Notes: generated from the sequence alone by a model not told the origin. A DNA stretch of 64,000 bases from Rhodocyclaceae bacterium (GCA_016702335.1 JADJEF010000018.1:248001-312000); one strand, 5' to 3'. Counted from the stretch's first letter, positions 24,742 to 34,431 are shown. Numbers and translations are program-made.

Positions 24742-26070
24742 ATGACGGAAAACGCAGTGGCGACAGTCGAGACAGCGCCAGCCCCCACCAGTAGCTTGGA
24801 ACGCCGGATCGATATGACGGTGGTGCTCGCGGATATTGAGCAGGATGTCGCAAAACGTCTTCAGCAGATGTCGCGCACGGTCAAAATGGCCGGTTTTCGG
24901 CCGGGCAAGGTGCCGATGAAGATGATTGCCCAGCAATACGGGTCGCAGGCGCGCTCCGAGTCGCTTGGGGCGGCTGTCGAACGTGCCTTCGGTGAGCAGG
25001 TACGTGCCCAGAACCTGCGGGTTGCGGGCTATCCTCGCATCGAGCCCTCGGCCAATGCGGCTGACGGGCAATTGGGTTTCTCTGCGATTTTCGAGGTGTA
25101 TCCGAGCATTCAGTTGGCCGATGTATCTTCTCAAGCCGTTGAGAAAGCGACCTTGGCGGTAGGCGAGGCGGAAGTCGCGCAGACGCTTGAGGTCTTGCGC
25201 AAGCAGCGCGTGAGCTATGCACCCGCTGCGCGTCCTTCGCAGAAAGATGATCGTCTGGTAATCGACTTTGTTGGCACGAAAGATGGTGAAGAGTTCGCCG
25301 GCGGCAAAGCAACGGACTACACCGTGATGGTCGGCGGTGGCATGATGCTGCCGGATTTCGATGCTCAGTTGGAAGGGGCGAGTGCCGGCGAAGTCAAGAA
25401 GTTTGATGTGGCCTTCCCAGAGGACTATCAAGCCAAGGAGTTGGCGGGCAAGACCTGTCAGTTCGAGATGACCGTCAAGTCAGTCGAGGCACCGCTGCTG
25501 CCTGAGCTGGATGCCGAGTTTGCCAAGGGTTTGGGTGTTGCCGATGGCGATGTTGACAAGATGCGCGCCGAAGTTAGGACCAATCTTGAGCGAGAAGTAA
25601 AAAAGCGGCTCCAGTCTCGTATCAAGAATCAAGTCATGGACGCTTTGTTGGCGGTGAACCCCATCGAAGTGCCCAAAGCGCTGATCGAGGCGGAGTCGCA
25701 GCAGATGGCCGAGAACGCCAAGCGCGAGATGGAATCGCGTGGCATGGCGATGAAAAATATCCCGGTTGAGCCCGCCTGGTTTGCCGAGCAGGCAACTCGG
25801 CGTGTGAAACTGGGGTTGTTGTTGGCTGAGGTGGTGAAGAGCAAGGGCCTTCAGGCCAAGCCAGATCAGGTTCGCGCCATCGTTGATGATTTCGCAGAAA
25901 CGTTTGAAGATCCGCGAGAAGTCGTGCGTTGGTACTACTCAGATCCCCAGCGATTGGGCGAAGCCGAGGCTCTGGCGGTCGAAAACAATGTTGTAGAGTG
26001 GATGTTGGCGAATGCTCAGGTGACAGAGAAGCCAGTAAGCTTCGATGAACTGATGGCGAACGCGAACTGA
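24742..26070 (+). CDS. tig: Trigger factor, ribosome-associated chaperone and prolyl isomerase
   Basis: 442 residues, close to the usual 430-450. The ribosome-binding domain at the N-terminus has the signature SRTVKMAGFRPGKVP (near residue 47), matching the G-F-R-x-G-K-x-P loop that docks on the exit tunnel. The FKBP-type PPIase domain is in residues about 160-240 (DDRLVIDFVGTKDGEEFAGG, AFPEDYQAKELAGKTC). The helical C-terminal chaperone domain follows. It holds nascent chains in the cytoplasm. It is followed by clpP (19 bp gap), the normal order for a tig-clpP-clpX-lon proteostasis cluster. Confidence 0.97.
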   Translation: MTENAVATVETAPAPTSSLERRIDMTVVLADIEQDVAKRLQQMSRTVKMAGFRPGKVPMKMIAQQYGSQARSESLGAAVERAFGEQVRAQNLRVAGYPRIEPSANAADGQLGFSAIFEVYPSIQLADVSSQAVEKATLAVGEAEVAQTLEVLRKQRVSYAPAARPSQKDDRLVIDFVGTKDGEEFAGGKATDYTVMVGGGMMLPDFDAQLEGASAGEVKKFDVAFPEDYQAKELAGKTCQFEMTVKSVEAPLLPELDAEFAKGLGVADGDVDKMRAEVRTNLEREVKKRLQSRIKNQVMDALLAVNPIEVPKALIEAESQQMAENAKREMESRGMAMKNIPVEPAWFAEQATRRVKLGLLLAEVVKSKGLQAKPDQVRAIVDDFAETFEDPREVVRWYYSDPQRLGEAEALAVENNVVEWMLANAQVTEKPVSFDELMANAN

Positions 26071-26089
26071 ACGTAAACCGGAGAAACTG

Positions 26090-26746
26090 ATGTCGAATCA
26101 CATGAACGGCGGTGGAATCATGAGTGGTGGTGCGATGGATGCACAGGCCTTGGGCATGGTTCCCATGGTTATCGAGACCAGTGGACGGGGTGAGCGCGCC
26201 TACGATATCTACTCGCGATTGTTGCGCGAGCGGGTGATCTTTCTGGTCGGGCCGGTGAATGATTCGACGGCGAACCTGATCGTGGCGCAGTTGCTGTTCC
26301 TTGAGTCTGAGAACCCGGACAAGGACATTTATTTCTACATCAACTCGCCCGGTGGGTCGGTCACTGCGGGTATGGCGATTTACGACACCATGCAGTTCAT
26401 CAAGCCGAATGTCTCGACGCTGTGTATTGGTCAGGCTGCCAGCATGGGGGCGTTCCTCCTTGCTGCTGGCGAGAAGGGCAAGCGCTATTGCCTGCCGAAT
26501 TCGCGGGTGATGATTCATCAGCCTATGGGTGGGTTTCAAGGGCAGGCGTCGGATATCGAGATTCACGCCAAAGAGATTTTGTTTCTGAAGCAAAAGCTCA
26601 ACAACATGCTTGCCCAGCATACGGGCCAGGCCATTGAGCGGGTCGAACGTGACACCGATCGCGATAACTTTTTGTCTGCCGATGCGGCGGTCGAGTATGG
26701 TCTTGTCGATAAGGTGCTGACTTCGCGCGAACAAGCCGCTGCCTGA
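26090..26746 (+). CDS. clpP: ATP-dependent Clp protease proteolytic subunit
   Basis: 218 residues. The serine protease signature is GQAASMGAFLLA with the nucleophile Ser, and MIHQPMGG gives the catalytic His; the Asp follows in the C-terminal part. INSPGGSVTAGMAIYDTMQ is the conserved oligomerisation/active-site region. Fourteen subunits form the barrel that degrades substrates delivered by ClpX. The N-terminal 20 or so residues (Gly/Met-rich) are likely a processed propeptide; the start could be the ATG at 26090 or a slightly later one. clpX starts 39 bp downstream. Confidence 0.97.
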   Translation: MSNHMNGGGIMSGGAMDAQALGMVPMVIETSGRGERAYDIYSRLLRERVIFLVGPVNDSTANLIVAQLLFLESENPDKDIYFYINSPGGSVTAGMAIYDTMQFIKPNVSTLCIGQAASMGAFLLAAGEKGKRYCLPNSRVMIHQPMGGFQGQASDIEIHAKEILFLKQKLNNMLAQHTGQAIERVERDTDRDNFLSADAAVEYGLVDKVLTSREQAAA

Positions 26747-26785
26747 GCTATTTGGGCTGGAAAGTAACTACGTTCAAGGATCGCT

Positions 26786-28081
26786 ATGGCAGAAAAGAAA
26801 TCCGGCGTTGAAAAAATGCTCTATTGCTCGTTCTGTGGCAAAAGCCAGCACGAGGTCAAGAAGCTGATTGCCGGTCCCTCTGTATTCATCTGTGACGAAT
26901 GCATTGAACTATGCAATGACATCGTTCGTGATGAGATTGCCGCTGATCCGGCAAGCAAGTCAGGCGCGGATTTGCCAGCCCCGAAAGAGATTCGAGAGCG
27001 TCTCGATCAGTACGTTATCGGGCAAGACGGTGCCAAGAAGAATCTTGCGGTGGCTGTTTACAACCACTACAAGCGTATTCGGCATCAGGAAGGCAAGGGG
27101 CGCGGTGCTGACGAAGTCGAGTTGGCCAAGAGCAATATTCTTTTGATTGGCCCCACGGGTTCCGGAAAAACCCTGCTGGCTCAGACGATGGCACGTTTGC
27201 TCAATGTGCCTTTCGTGATGGCGGATGCGACAACACTCACCGAGGCCGGATACGTGGGTGAAGATGTTGAAAATATCATTCAGAAGCTGCTGCAGACCTG
27301 CGATCATGATGTTGAGAAGGCGCAGCAAGGCATTGTTTATATTGATGAAATAGATAAAATATCGCGTAAGGCCGATAATCCGTCGATTACGCGGGATGTG
27401 TCGGGTGAGGGCGTGCAGCAAGCTTTGCTGAAGCTGATCGAGGGCACGGTGGCGAGCATTCCGCCCCAGGGCGGGCGCAAACACCCGAATCAGGATTTCA
27501 TTCAGATCGATACGACGAATATTTTGTTTATCTGCGGCGGTGCTTTTGATGGCCTGGAGAAGGTCATTCGCAATCGTTCCGAGCGTGGGGGCATTGGTTT
27601 TGGTGCCGAGGTTCGCAGCAAGGAAGGGCGCAACGTCTCTGATTTGCTGCAAGAGGTGGAACCCGAAGATCTGATCAAGTTCGGCTTGATTCCTGAGTTG
27701 ATCGGCCGACTGCCGGTGGTGGCAACACTACAGGAACTCGACGAAGCTGCTTTGATTCAAATACTGACCGAACCCAAAAATGCGCTGGTTAAGCAGTATC
27801 AAAAGCTTTTCGGGATGGAAGGTGTCGAGCTTGAGGTTCGCACTTCGGCCTTGCATGCGATTGCTCGAAAAGCCATCAAGCGAAAAACCGGTGCGCGAGG
27901 GCTTCGCTCGATCCTGGAAGGGGTCTTGCTCGATACGATGTATGAGCTACCGACGACCGAAGGGGTCAGTAAAGTTGTGGTTGATGAGACAACGATCGAC
28001 GGCTCTGCCCGGCCGTTGATGATCTATCAGGAAACTCCGGTCAGCCAGACCAAGCGCCCAAAGGTTTCTGGTTCGAACTGA
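26786..28081 (+). CDS. clpX: ATP-dependent Clp protease ATP-binding subunit ClpX
   Basis: 431 residues. The N-terminal zinc-binding domain has CSFCGKSQ and CDECIELC (four Cys). The AAA+ module has Walker A LLIGPTGSGKTLLAQ (near residue 118), Walker B GIVYIDEIDKI, and the pore-loop GYVGEDVENI. The IGF loop that docks to ClpP is present as GIGFGAEV. It unfolds substrates for ClpP. It ends with SQTKRPKVSGSN, a variable tail. The adjacent genes confirm identity. Confidence 0.98.
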   Translation: MAEKKSGVEKMLYCSFCGKSQHEVKKLIAGPSVFICDECIELCNDIVRDEIAADPASKSGADLPAPKEIRERLDQYVIGQDGAKKNLAVAVYNHYKRIRHQEGKGRGADEVELAKSNILLIGPTGSGKTLLAQTMARLLNVPFVMADATTLTEAGYVGEDVENIIQKLLQTCDHDVEKAQQGIVYIDEIDKISRKADNPSITRDVSGEGVQQALLKLIEGTVASIPPQGGRKHPNQDFIQIDTTNILFICGGAFDGLEKVIRNRSERGGIGFGAEVRSKEGRNVSDLLQEVEPEDLIKFGLIPELIGRLPVVATLQELDEAALIQILTEPKNALVKQYQKLFGMEGVELEVRTSALHAIARKAIKRKTGARGLRSILEGVLLDTMYELPTTEGVSKVVVDETTIDGSARPLMIYQETPVSQTKRPKVSGSN

Positions 28082-28096
28082 CAGGCTGCGGTATGC

Positions 28097-28118
28097 TGCC
28101 CCTTGAAAACAAGGGGTA
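28097..28118 (+). other. Hairpin in the clpX-lon gap
   Basis: CCCCTTG and CAAGGGG form a perfect seven-base stem around a four-A loop at about 28099-28116. No T-run follows, so it is not a standard terminator; it may limit read-through or stabilise the clpX end. Confidence 0.4.
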
Positions 28119-28169
28119 GTGTCCCCAACTCCCCTGCTGATCCCCATTTGTGTCACTAAGGACATTGAA

Positions 28170-30590
28170 ATGTCTGATATCTCTTCGCCTATGTCGTCTA
28201 TCCCGTCACCCCTTCCGCTACTGCCATTGCGCGATGTGGTTGTGTTTCCTCACATGGTGATCCCGCTCTTTGTAGGACGGCCAAAGTCGATCAAGGCTCT
28301 GGAAATGGCCATGGAGGCTGGGAAAAGCATTCTGTTGGTGGCACAAAAGTCGGCTGCCAAAGATGAGCCATCCATCGAGGACATGTATCCCATTGGCTGC
28401 GTCGCCAACATATTGCAAATGCTCAAATTGCCTGACGGCACCGTCAAGGTGCTGGTTGAAGGTATCAGCCGAGCAACGGTGACTCGCGTGTTGGATCAGG
28501 GAGTTGTCTTTGTTGCAGACATCGAGTTGATCCCCTTGGCTGATCGCGCCGACAATGAGCTTGAGGCCATGCGGCGAACGGTGCTCGCGCAGTTCGACCA
28601 ATACGTCAAGCTGAACAAAAAGATTCCTCCAGAAATACTCACCTCACTGGGGGGCATAGAGGAGGCGGGGCGTTTGGCAGATACGATTGCCGCGCATTTA
28701 CCGCTCAAGCTCGAGCAAAAGCAGGAAATTCTCGAGGTGCTGGACGTCACCGAGCGTCTGGACAAGCTGTTGGCTCAACTTGAGTCTGAGTTAGACATTC
28801 TTCAGGTTGAAAAGCGTATTCGCGGCCGCGTCAAACGTCAGATGGAGAAGAGTCAGCGCGAGTATTACTTGAACGAGCAGGTCAAGGCGATTCAAAAGGA
28901 ACTGGGTGAGGGCGAAGAAGGTGCTGACATCGAGGAAATGGAGAAGAAGATCAAGGCGGCAGGCATGAGCAAAGAGGCACTGACCAAAGTCAATGCCGAA
29001 ATGAAAAAGCTCAAGTTGATGTCACCGATGTCGGCTGAGGCGACTGTGGTACGAAATTACATCGAAACTGTCGTGGGGCTGCCTTGGCGCAAGAAGTCGC
29101 GCATCAGCAAAGACCTCCCTGCCGCCGAAAAAATTCTCGACAAGGACCATTTCGGTCTCGAGAAAGTAAAAGAGCGCATCGTGGAGTACCTGGCGGTGCA
29201 GCAGCGCGTGGACAAGGTTAAGGCACCGATCCTTTGTCTGGTTGGGCCGCCCGGCGTTGGCAAGACCTCGCTCGGACAATCGATTGCCAAGGCAACCAAC
29301 CGGAAATTCATCCGCATGGCCTTAGGTGGCGTGCGCGATGAGGCCGAGATACGTGGTCATCGACGTACCTACATCGGCTCGATGCCGGGCAAGATTTTGA
29401 CCAACATGACCAAGGTCGGCGTGAAAAACCCGCTGTTCCTGCTCGATGAAGTCGACAAACTGGGGCAGGATTTTCGTGGGGACCCTTCGTCGGCACTGCT
29501 TGAGGTACTTGACCCCGAGCAAAATCACACCTTTCAGGACCACTATATCGAGGTGGATTTTGATCTTTCCGACGTGATGTTCGTTGCGACCGCGAATTCG
29601 CTGAACATTCCACCGGCTTTGCTTGACCGACTTGAGGTGATTCGTCTTTCTGGTTACACCGAGGACGAAAAGGTCAGCATTGCCGAACGCTATCTGCTGC
29701 CCAAGCAAATGAAAGCGAACGGCATCAAGGTCGATGAACTCACCGTAACCGAAGACGCATTGCGCGACATTGTGCGCTACTACACCCGCGAAGCCGGTGT
29801 GCGGGCTCTGGAGCGTGATATTTCAAAAATCTGCCGCAAGGTTGTCAAGGCCTTGGTGATGCGTCCGCGCAAGAACAAGATCATCGTCAATGACAAGAAC
29901 CTGGATAAGTATCTGGGCGTGCGTCGCTACTCGTTTGGCGTTGCCGAGAAAGAAAATCAGATCGGTCAGGTTACGGGTCTCGCTTGGACCGAGGTGGGTG
30001 GCGAGTTGCTGACCGTTGAAGGAACGGTCATGCCCGGCAAGGGCAACATCATCCGTACCGGGCAGTTGGGTGATGTGATGAAAGAGTCGGTCGAAGCCGC
30101 TCGCTCGGTCGTGCGTAGTCGCGCCGCTAAGCTAGGAATCAGCGATGAAGTTTTTGAAAAGCGTGACCTGCATATTCATTTTCCCGAGGGTGCTACGCCC
30201 AAGGATGGCCCGTCGGCGGGTATTGCCATCACCACAGCGATGGTGTCGGTCCTGACAGGTATCCCCGTTCTGGCCGACGTTGCAATGACCGGCGAAATTA
30301 CACTTCGCGGTGAGGTGTTGGCGATTGGCGGCTTGAAGGAAAAGCTATTGGCCGCCGTTCGAGGTGGGATTCGACTTGCCCTCATCCCTGAGGAAAACGT
30401 CAAGGATTTAGTCGAAATTCCCGATACGATCAAGAGCAAGATCGAGATTCGACCCGTACGCTGGATTGATCAGGTTCTGGAAATCGCACTTGAGCGTCAG
30501 CCGGTTCCATTGGCTGAGAGAGACCTTGCCGCAGTGGTGAGCGTAGACCCGACGGGGCTGCCTGCGACATCGAGCATCGTTACGCACTAA
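28170..30590 (+). CDS. lon: ATP-dependent Lon protease
   Basis: About 806 residues, normal for bacterial LonA. The N-terminal substrate-binding domain starts PLPLLPLRDVVVFPHMVIPL. A coiled-coil part (about 200-280) follows. The AAA+ module has Walker A CLVGPPGVGKTSLGQ and Walker B NPLFLLDEVDKL. The C-terminal protease domain has the catalytic Ser in PKDGPSAGIAI and the catalytic Lys in the GGLKEKLLAA segment. It degrades damaged and regulatory proteins. The ATG at 28170 is preferred: AAGGA lies 7 bases upstream, while the longer frame from 28119 adds an unconserved leader. It is often heat-shock controlled; I see no clear sigma-32 site. Confidence 0.98.
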   Translation: MSDISSPMSSIPSPLPLLPLRDVVVFPHMVIPLFVGRPKSIKALEMAMEAGKSILLVAQKSAAKDEPSIEDMYPIGCVANILQMLKLPDGTVKVLVEGISRATVTRVLDQGVVFVADIELIPLADRADNELEAMRRTVLAQFDQYVKLNKKIPPEILTSLGGIEEAGRLADTIAAHLPLKLEQKQEILEVLDVTERLDKLLAQLESELDILQVEKRIRGRVKRQMEKSQREYYLNEQVKAIQKELGEGEEGADIEEMEKKIKAAGMSKEALTKVNAEMKKLKLMSPMSAEATVVRNYIETVVGLPWRKKSRISKDLPAAEKILDKDHFGLEKVKERIVEYLAVQQRVDKVKAPILCLVGPPGVGKTSLGQSIAKATNRKFIRMALGGVRDEAEIRGHRRTYIGSMPGKILTNMTKVGVKNPLFLLDEVDKLGQDFRGDPSSALLEVLDPEQNHTFQDHYIEVDFDLSDVMFVATANSLNIPPALLDRLEVIRLSGYTEDEKVSIAERYLLPKQMKANGIKVDELTVTEDALRDIVRYYTREAGVRALERDISKICRKVVKALVMRPRKNKIIVNDKNLDKYLGVRRYSFGVAEKENQIGQVTGLAWTEVGGELLTVEGTVMPGKGNIIRTGQLGDVMKESVEAARSVVRSRAAKLGISDEVFEKRDLHIHFPEGATPKDGPSAGIAITTAMVSVLTGIPVLADVAMTGEITLRGEVLAIGGLKEKLLAAVRGGIRLALIPEENVKDLVEIPDTIKSKIEIRPVRWIDQVLEIALERQPVPLAERDLAAVVSVDPTGLPATSSIVTH

Positions 30591-30643
30591 AAGCGGTTAA
30601 AATTTCATCTCGCTTGCAAGACGCATATCGCTCTTGCAAAAGC

Positions 30644-30719
30644 GGGCGATTAGCTCAGTTGGTAGAGCGCCTCCCTTACAAGGAGGATGTCGGCGGTTCG
30701 AGCCCGTCATCGCCCACCA
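30644..30719 (+). tRNA. tRNA-Val (anticodon UAC)
   Basis: The acceptor stem GGGCGAT pairs with ATCGCCC, with discriminator A and encoded CCA at 30717-30719. The D arm is TAGCTCAGTTGGTAGAGC, the anticodon arm CCTCC-CTTACAA-GGAGG with anticodon TAC, and the T arm GGCGGTTCGAGCCCGTC. It lies just after lon. tRNA genes at such places often serve as integration sites, and the sugar-nucleotide module starts 148 bp downstream; no direct-repeat att site was found by eye. Confidence 0.97.
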
Positions 30720-30737
30720 AGAATTCATCGTGGAAGT

Positions 30738-30764
30738 AAAAAGCGGAACTGTGGTTCCGTTTTT
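30738..30764 (+). terminator. Rho-independent terminator after tRNA-Val
   Basis: AAAAGCGGAACTGTGGTTCCG followed by TTTTTAG forms a CGGAAC/GTTCCG stem with a short loop and a T-run, 18 bp beyond the tRNA. Confidence 0.75.
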
Positions 30765-30867
30765 AGTTTCTGGAGCTTGACGAGGAATCCGCTTTGCTCT
30801 TTGCTAATGAGGCGCAAGCTTCATGCGAGAATCAATCGCTGGATTTCCCTTTCACGCTCAATACTCT

Positions 30868-31953
30868 ATGACAAAAGTTGCCCTGATCACCGGCGTTACA
30901 GGCCAAGACGGTGCTTACCTCGCCGAGTTTTTACTTAAAAAAGGCTATGTTGTGCATGGCATAAAGCGCCGTGCGTCGCTATTCAATACCGATCGAATAG
31001 ACCATCTGTATCAGGATCCGCACGTCAATAACCGTAATTTCATTCTGCACTATGGCGACATGACTGACTCATCGAGTCTGGTGCGCATCGTGCAACAAGT
31101 GCAGCCCGACGAAATCTATAACCTGGCGGCGCAAAGCCACGTGGCAGTGAGCTTCGAGGAGCCCGAATACACCGCGAACTCTGATGCGCTCGGAGTGCTG
31201 CGACTACTTGAGGCCATCCGAATTCTTGGTCTGGAGAAGAAAACCAGGTTTTACCAGGCATCAACATCCGAACTCTACGGACTGGTTCAAGAAATCCCTC
31301 AAAAAGAGACTACGCCGTTCTATCCGCGCAGCCCCTACGCCGTTGCCAAAATGTATGGCTACTGGATCGTTGTGAACTACCGCGAGGCCTATGGTGTCTA
31401 CGCCTGCAACGGCATCCTGTTCAATCATGAGAGCCCGATTCGCGGCGAAACCTTTGTCACACGCAAGATCACCCGGGCACTCGCGCGCATAAAGCTCGGT
31501 CTGCAAGACTGTCTGTATTTGGGCAACATGGACGCCAAGCGCGACTGGGGACATGCGCGGGACTACGTAGAAATGCAATGGCTGATGCTCCAGCAAGATC
31601 ACCCGGAGGATTTCGTTATTGCTACCGGCGTACAGTACAGCGTGCGCGATTTTGTCAATGCGGCCGCCAGGGAGTTGGGCATTACTATCGCCTGGTCTGG
31701 TCAAGGTGTTGATGAAAAGGGCGCTCTCCCTGACGGAAAGGTTGTTGTCGCGGTTGACCCGCGCTATTTCCGCCCTACCGAGGTTGAGACCTTGCTCGGC
31801 GACCCGACCAAGGCCAGGGAAAAGTTGGGCTGGACACCGCGAACCACCTTTGACGAACTTGTGAGCGAAATGGTTCGAGAAGATCTCAAAGCCGCCGAGC
31901 GTGATGAACTCATCAAAAAGCATGGTTACAAGGCCATGGACTACCACGAGTGA
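30868..31953 (+). CDS. gmd: GDP-mannose 4,6-dehydratase
   Basis: About 361 residues, an extended SDR. The N-terminus VALITGVTGQDGAYLAEFLL carries the GxxGxxG NADP motif, followed by HGIKRRASLFNTDRID, a stretch diagnostic of GMD. Catalysis is indicated by YQASTSELYG and the active-site Tyr-x3-Lys in SPYAVAKMYG; FNHESPIRGETFVTRKI is another GMD hallmark. It converts GDP-D-mannose to GDP-4-keto-6-deoxymannose, the first step to GDP-L-fucose. The ATG at 30868 is the conserved start; the longer frame to 30823 adds nothing known. Its stop overlaps the manC start (GTGA). Confidence 0.96.
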   Translation: MTKVALITGVTGQDGAYLAEFLLKKGYVVHGIKRRASLFNTDRIDHLYQDPHVNNRNFILHYGDMTDSSSLVRIVQQVQPDEIYNLAAQSHVAVSFEEPEYTANSDALGVLRLLEAIRILGLEKKTRFYQASTSELYGLVQEIPQKETTPFYPRSPYAVAKMYGYWIVVNYREAYGVYACNGILFNHESPIRGETFVTRKITRALARIKLGLQDCLYLGNMDAKRDWGHARDYVEMQWLMLQQDHPEDFVIATGVQYSVRDFVNAAARELGITIAWSGQGVDEKGALPDGKVVVAVDPRYFRPTEVETLLGDPTKAREKLGWTPRTTFDELVSEMVREDLKAAERDELIKKHGYKAMDYHE

Positions 31954-33413
31954 ATAGGGTGGCCGTTCGCATTCAGCCTGTCATCCTCTGCGGCGGTTCG
32001 GGCACCCGCTTGTGGCCGCTATCACGCGCGGGTTTCCCTAAGCAGTTTCTTTCGCTGGCTGGCGACGCGACGCTATTTCAGCAAGCGGTACAGCGCTTGG
32101 CAGCGCTGGCGGACGCGGCGCCGCCACTGGTTGTGGGTAATGATGAACATCGATTTCTTGCGCTTGAACAACTGCGCGAGATCAAGGTCGCTGGCGCAAC
32201 CCTGTTGCTCGAGCCACTGGGGCGCAACACGGCACCAGCCTTGACCTTGGCCGCCCTCGCGGCCGTCGCCGCACAAGGGGAGGAGGGCGACCCGATTCTG
32301 GTGGTGACTCCGGCAGACCAGACGGTTACCGATGGCGTGGCTTTTTCCCAGGCCTTGCAGAAGGCCGTGACGGCCGCGCAGGACGATGCCATCGTCATTC
32401 TCGGCATTGCCCCCGATCGTCCAGAGACCGGCTACGGCTATATTCAGGCCGAACCCGCTGATCCCGCCGATGTTGTCAACTCGGCGCTGGTGGTACGGCG
32501 ATTTGTTGAGAAGCCCGACCAAAGTACCGCCGCTAGCTACCTCGCGTCCGGTGATTACTATTGGAACGGTGGCATGTTCGTGCTCAAAGCCTCGGTCTGG
32601 CTCCGTGCCCTTGGGCGTTGGCGGCCAGATATCCTGGCTGGCACCCAGGCTGCCTGGGCGGGCCGCAAGGATGATGCCCCTTTTGTGCGGCCTGGCAAGG
32701 AGGCCTTTGCTGCCATTCCCTCCGAATCTATTGACTATGCGGTCATGGAACGCTGTCCGGGCAGTGAAATCTCCATGCGCATGGTGCCGCTGGCGGCAGG
32801 ATGGAGTGATTTGGGTGCCTGGGATGCCGTTTGGCAAATCTCGCAGAAAGATGCTCATGGCAATGCGCAGCACGGCGATGTGGTGATTCAGGACAGCCAC
32901 AACTGTCTGGTGCACGCTAACAGCCGGCTGGTCAGTGTGGTCGGTTTAAGCGATGTCATGGTGATCGAAACGGCGGACGCGGTTCTGGTCACTGACCGGA
33001 CGCGCAGTCAGGATGTCAAGAAGATCGTGGGTATCTTGCAGGAACTGGAGCGTACGGAGCTTGCGCTGCATCGCAAGGTGCATCGTCCCTGGGGCTGGTA
33101 CGACAGTATTGATGAAGGCGGGCGCTTCAAAGTCAAACGCATTCAAGTCAAACCGGGGGCTTCGCTGAGCTTGCAGATGCACTACCACAGGGCCGAGCAC
33201 TGGGTGGTTGTTTCAGGTACTGCCGAGATTACCAACGGCGAAAAAATCATTGTGCTCAGCGAAAATCAGAGCACCTATATTCCGCTTGGTCAGACCCATC
33301 GTCTGGCGAATCCGGGCACCATACCGCTTGAGATCATCGAAGTGCAGTCCGGGAGTTATCTGGGGGAGGACGACATTGTGCGCTTTGAAGATACTTACGG
33401 GCGCACCCCTTAA
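31950..33413 (+). CDS. manC: Mannose-1-phosphate guanylyltransferase / mannose-6-phosphate isomerase
   Basis: 487 residues, the usual length of the bifunctional type II enzyme. The N-terminal pyrophosphorylase part has the signature ILCGGSGTRLWPLSR and, later, RFVEKPD. The C-terminal cupin part (about 370-480) has VHRPWGWYDSIDEGGRFKVKRI and LQMHYHRAEHWVVVSGTA, the isomerase metal site. It makes GDP-mannose, the substrate for gmd. The GTG at 31950 overlaps the gmd stop; a second GTG at 31959 is possible. Just before RFVEKPD, bases 32478-32504 resemble the dispersed repeat and encode NSALVVRR. Confidence 0.95.
   Translation: MNRVAVRIQPVILCGGSGTRLWPLSRAGFPKQFLSLAGDATLFQQAVQRLAALADAAPPLVVGNDEHRFLALEQLREIKVAGATLLLEPLGRNTAPALTLAALAAVAAQGEEGDPILVVTPADQTVTDGVAFSQALQKAVTAAQDDAIVILGIAPDRPETGYGYIQAEPADPADVVNSALVVRRFVEKPDQSTAASYLASGDYYWNGGMFVLKASVWLRALGRWRPDILAGTQAAWAGRKDDAPFVRPGKEAFAAIPSESIDYAVMERCPGSEISMRMVPLAAGWSDLGAWDAVWQISQKDAHGNAQHGDVVIQDSHNCLVHANSRLVSVVGLSDVMVIETADAVLVTDRTRSQDVKKIVGILQELERTELALHRKVHRPWGWYDSIDEGGRFKVKRIQVKPGASLSLQMHYHRAEHWVVVSGTAEITNGEKIIVLSENQSTYIPLGQTHRLANPGTIPLEIIEVQSGSYLGEDDIVRFEDTYGRTP
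32478..32504 (+). repeat. Dispersed repeat, divergent copy 6 (inside manC)
   Basis: CAACTCGGCGCTGGTGGTAC followed by GGCGATTT matches the consensus at about 25 of 28 bases. It is in frame and encodes NSALVVRRF. The family assignment is less certain than for the other copies. Confidence 0.55.
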
Positions 33414-33422
33414 GGCCAGCAG

Positions 33423-34430
33423 ATGACCATACTCGTTACAGGTGGCACTGGCTACATTGGCTCACATACCTGCGTGGCCCTCGCGCAGTCTGGACATAAG
33501 CTGCTGATTTTTGACAACCTCTGCAATAGCAAAGTCAGCGTGCTTGAACGCATCGAGCGTCTTGCGGGGCAGCGGCCGGACTTTGTCGAAGGCGACATTC
33601 GCGATGCCGGTACGCTCGACAAAGTGTTTGCCAACCACCCGATCAGTGCCGTTATCCACTTTGCCGGCCTCAAGGCCGTAGGTGAGTCGGTCGAACAGCC
33701 GCTGGTGTATTACGACAATAATGTTCATGGCAGTGTCCAGCTGTTTGAGGCCATGGGTCGCGCAGGGGTCAAGACGCTGGTCTTCAGTTCCTCGGCCACG
33801 GTCTATGGTGAGCAGCCTGTGGTGCCGTTTGTCGAGACCATGCCCACGGGGGCCACCAATCCCTATGGCCGCAGCAAGCTGATGGTAGAACAGATTCTCT
33901 TTGACCTGCACCGGGCCGACCCACAGTGGCGTATTGGCTGTCTTCGCTACTTTAATCCGGTAGGCGCTCATCCCTCCGGCCTCATCGGCGAAGATCCGCA
34001 AGGTATCCCCAATAATCTTATGCCTTTCGTTGCGCAGGTCGCGGTGGGCAAGCGTGCGTGCCTCAACGTTTGGGGAAATGATTACCCGACGCCCGATGGC
34101 ACCGGAGTTCGTGACTATATTCACGTGATGGATTTGGCTGAGGGGCATGTTTCGGCACTCGATTACCTGCGGCGCGAGGGCGGTCTGCTTACCGTCAATC
34201 TGGGCGCTGGCCGTGGCTATTCGGTGCTCGAGATGGTGGCGGCTTTCGAGCAGGCCAGTGGCAAGTCGGTACCCTTTACCATCGGCCCGCGCCGTGCCGG
34301 CGATCTCGCTCAGGTGTGGGCTGACCCAACGCTCGCCAAGGAAGCCTTGGGTTGGCAGACCCGGCGCTCGCTCCAGGACATGTGTAACGACGCCTGGCGC
34401 TGGCAACAATTCGCCATCTCACTGGCCTAG
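33423..34430 (+). CDS. galE: UDP-glucose 4-epimerase
   Basis: 335 residues, a typical GalE. The N-terminus ILVTGGTGYIGSHTCVAL is the NAD-binding motif, FDNLCNSK and VIHFAGLKAVGESV are diagnostic for UDP-hexose epimerases. The catalytic set is VFSSSATVYG and the NPYGRSKLM Tyr-x3-Lys motif. RDYIHVMDLAEGHV marks the C-terminal substrate domain. It interconverts UDP-glucose and UDP-galactose, supplying galactose residues that are common acceptors for alpha-1,2-fucosyltransferases. It starts 9 bp after manC and ends directly before a repeat copy. Confidence 0.95.
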   Translation: MTILVTGGTGYIGSHTCVALAQSGHKLLIFDNLCNSKVSVLERIERLAGQRPDFVEGDIRDAGTLDKVFANHPISAVIHFAGLKAVGESVEQPLVYYDNNVHGSVQLFEAMGRAGVKTLVFSSSATVYGEQPVVPFVETMPTGATNPYGRSKLMVEQILFDLHRADPQWRIGCLRYFNPVGAHPSGLIGEDPQGIPNNLMPFVAQVAVGKRACLNVWGNDYPTPDGTGVRDYIHVMDLAEGHVSALDYLRREGGLLTVNLGAGRGYSVLEMVAAFEQASGKSVPFTIGPRRAGDLAQVWADPTLAKEALGWQTRRSLQDMCNDAWRWQQFAISLA

Positions 34431-34431
34431 C

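Noticed and set aside
24472..25431. Minus-strand frame covering tRNA-Leu and the start of tig
   Set aside because: It runs through the tRNA gene and the conserved tig N-terminus; no independent support.
25634..26734. Minus-strand frame across tig and clpP
   Set aside because: Antisense to two conserved genes.
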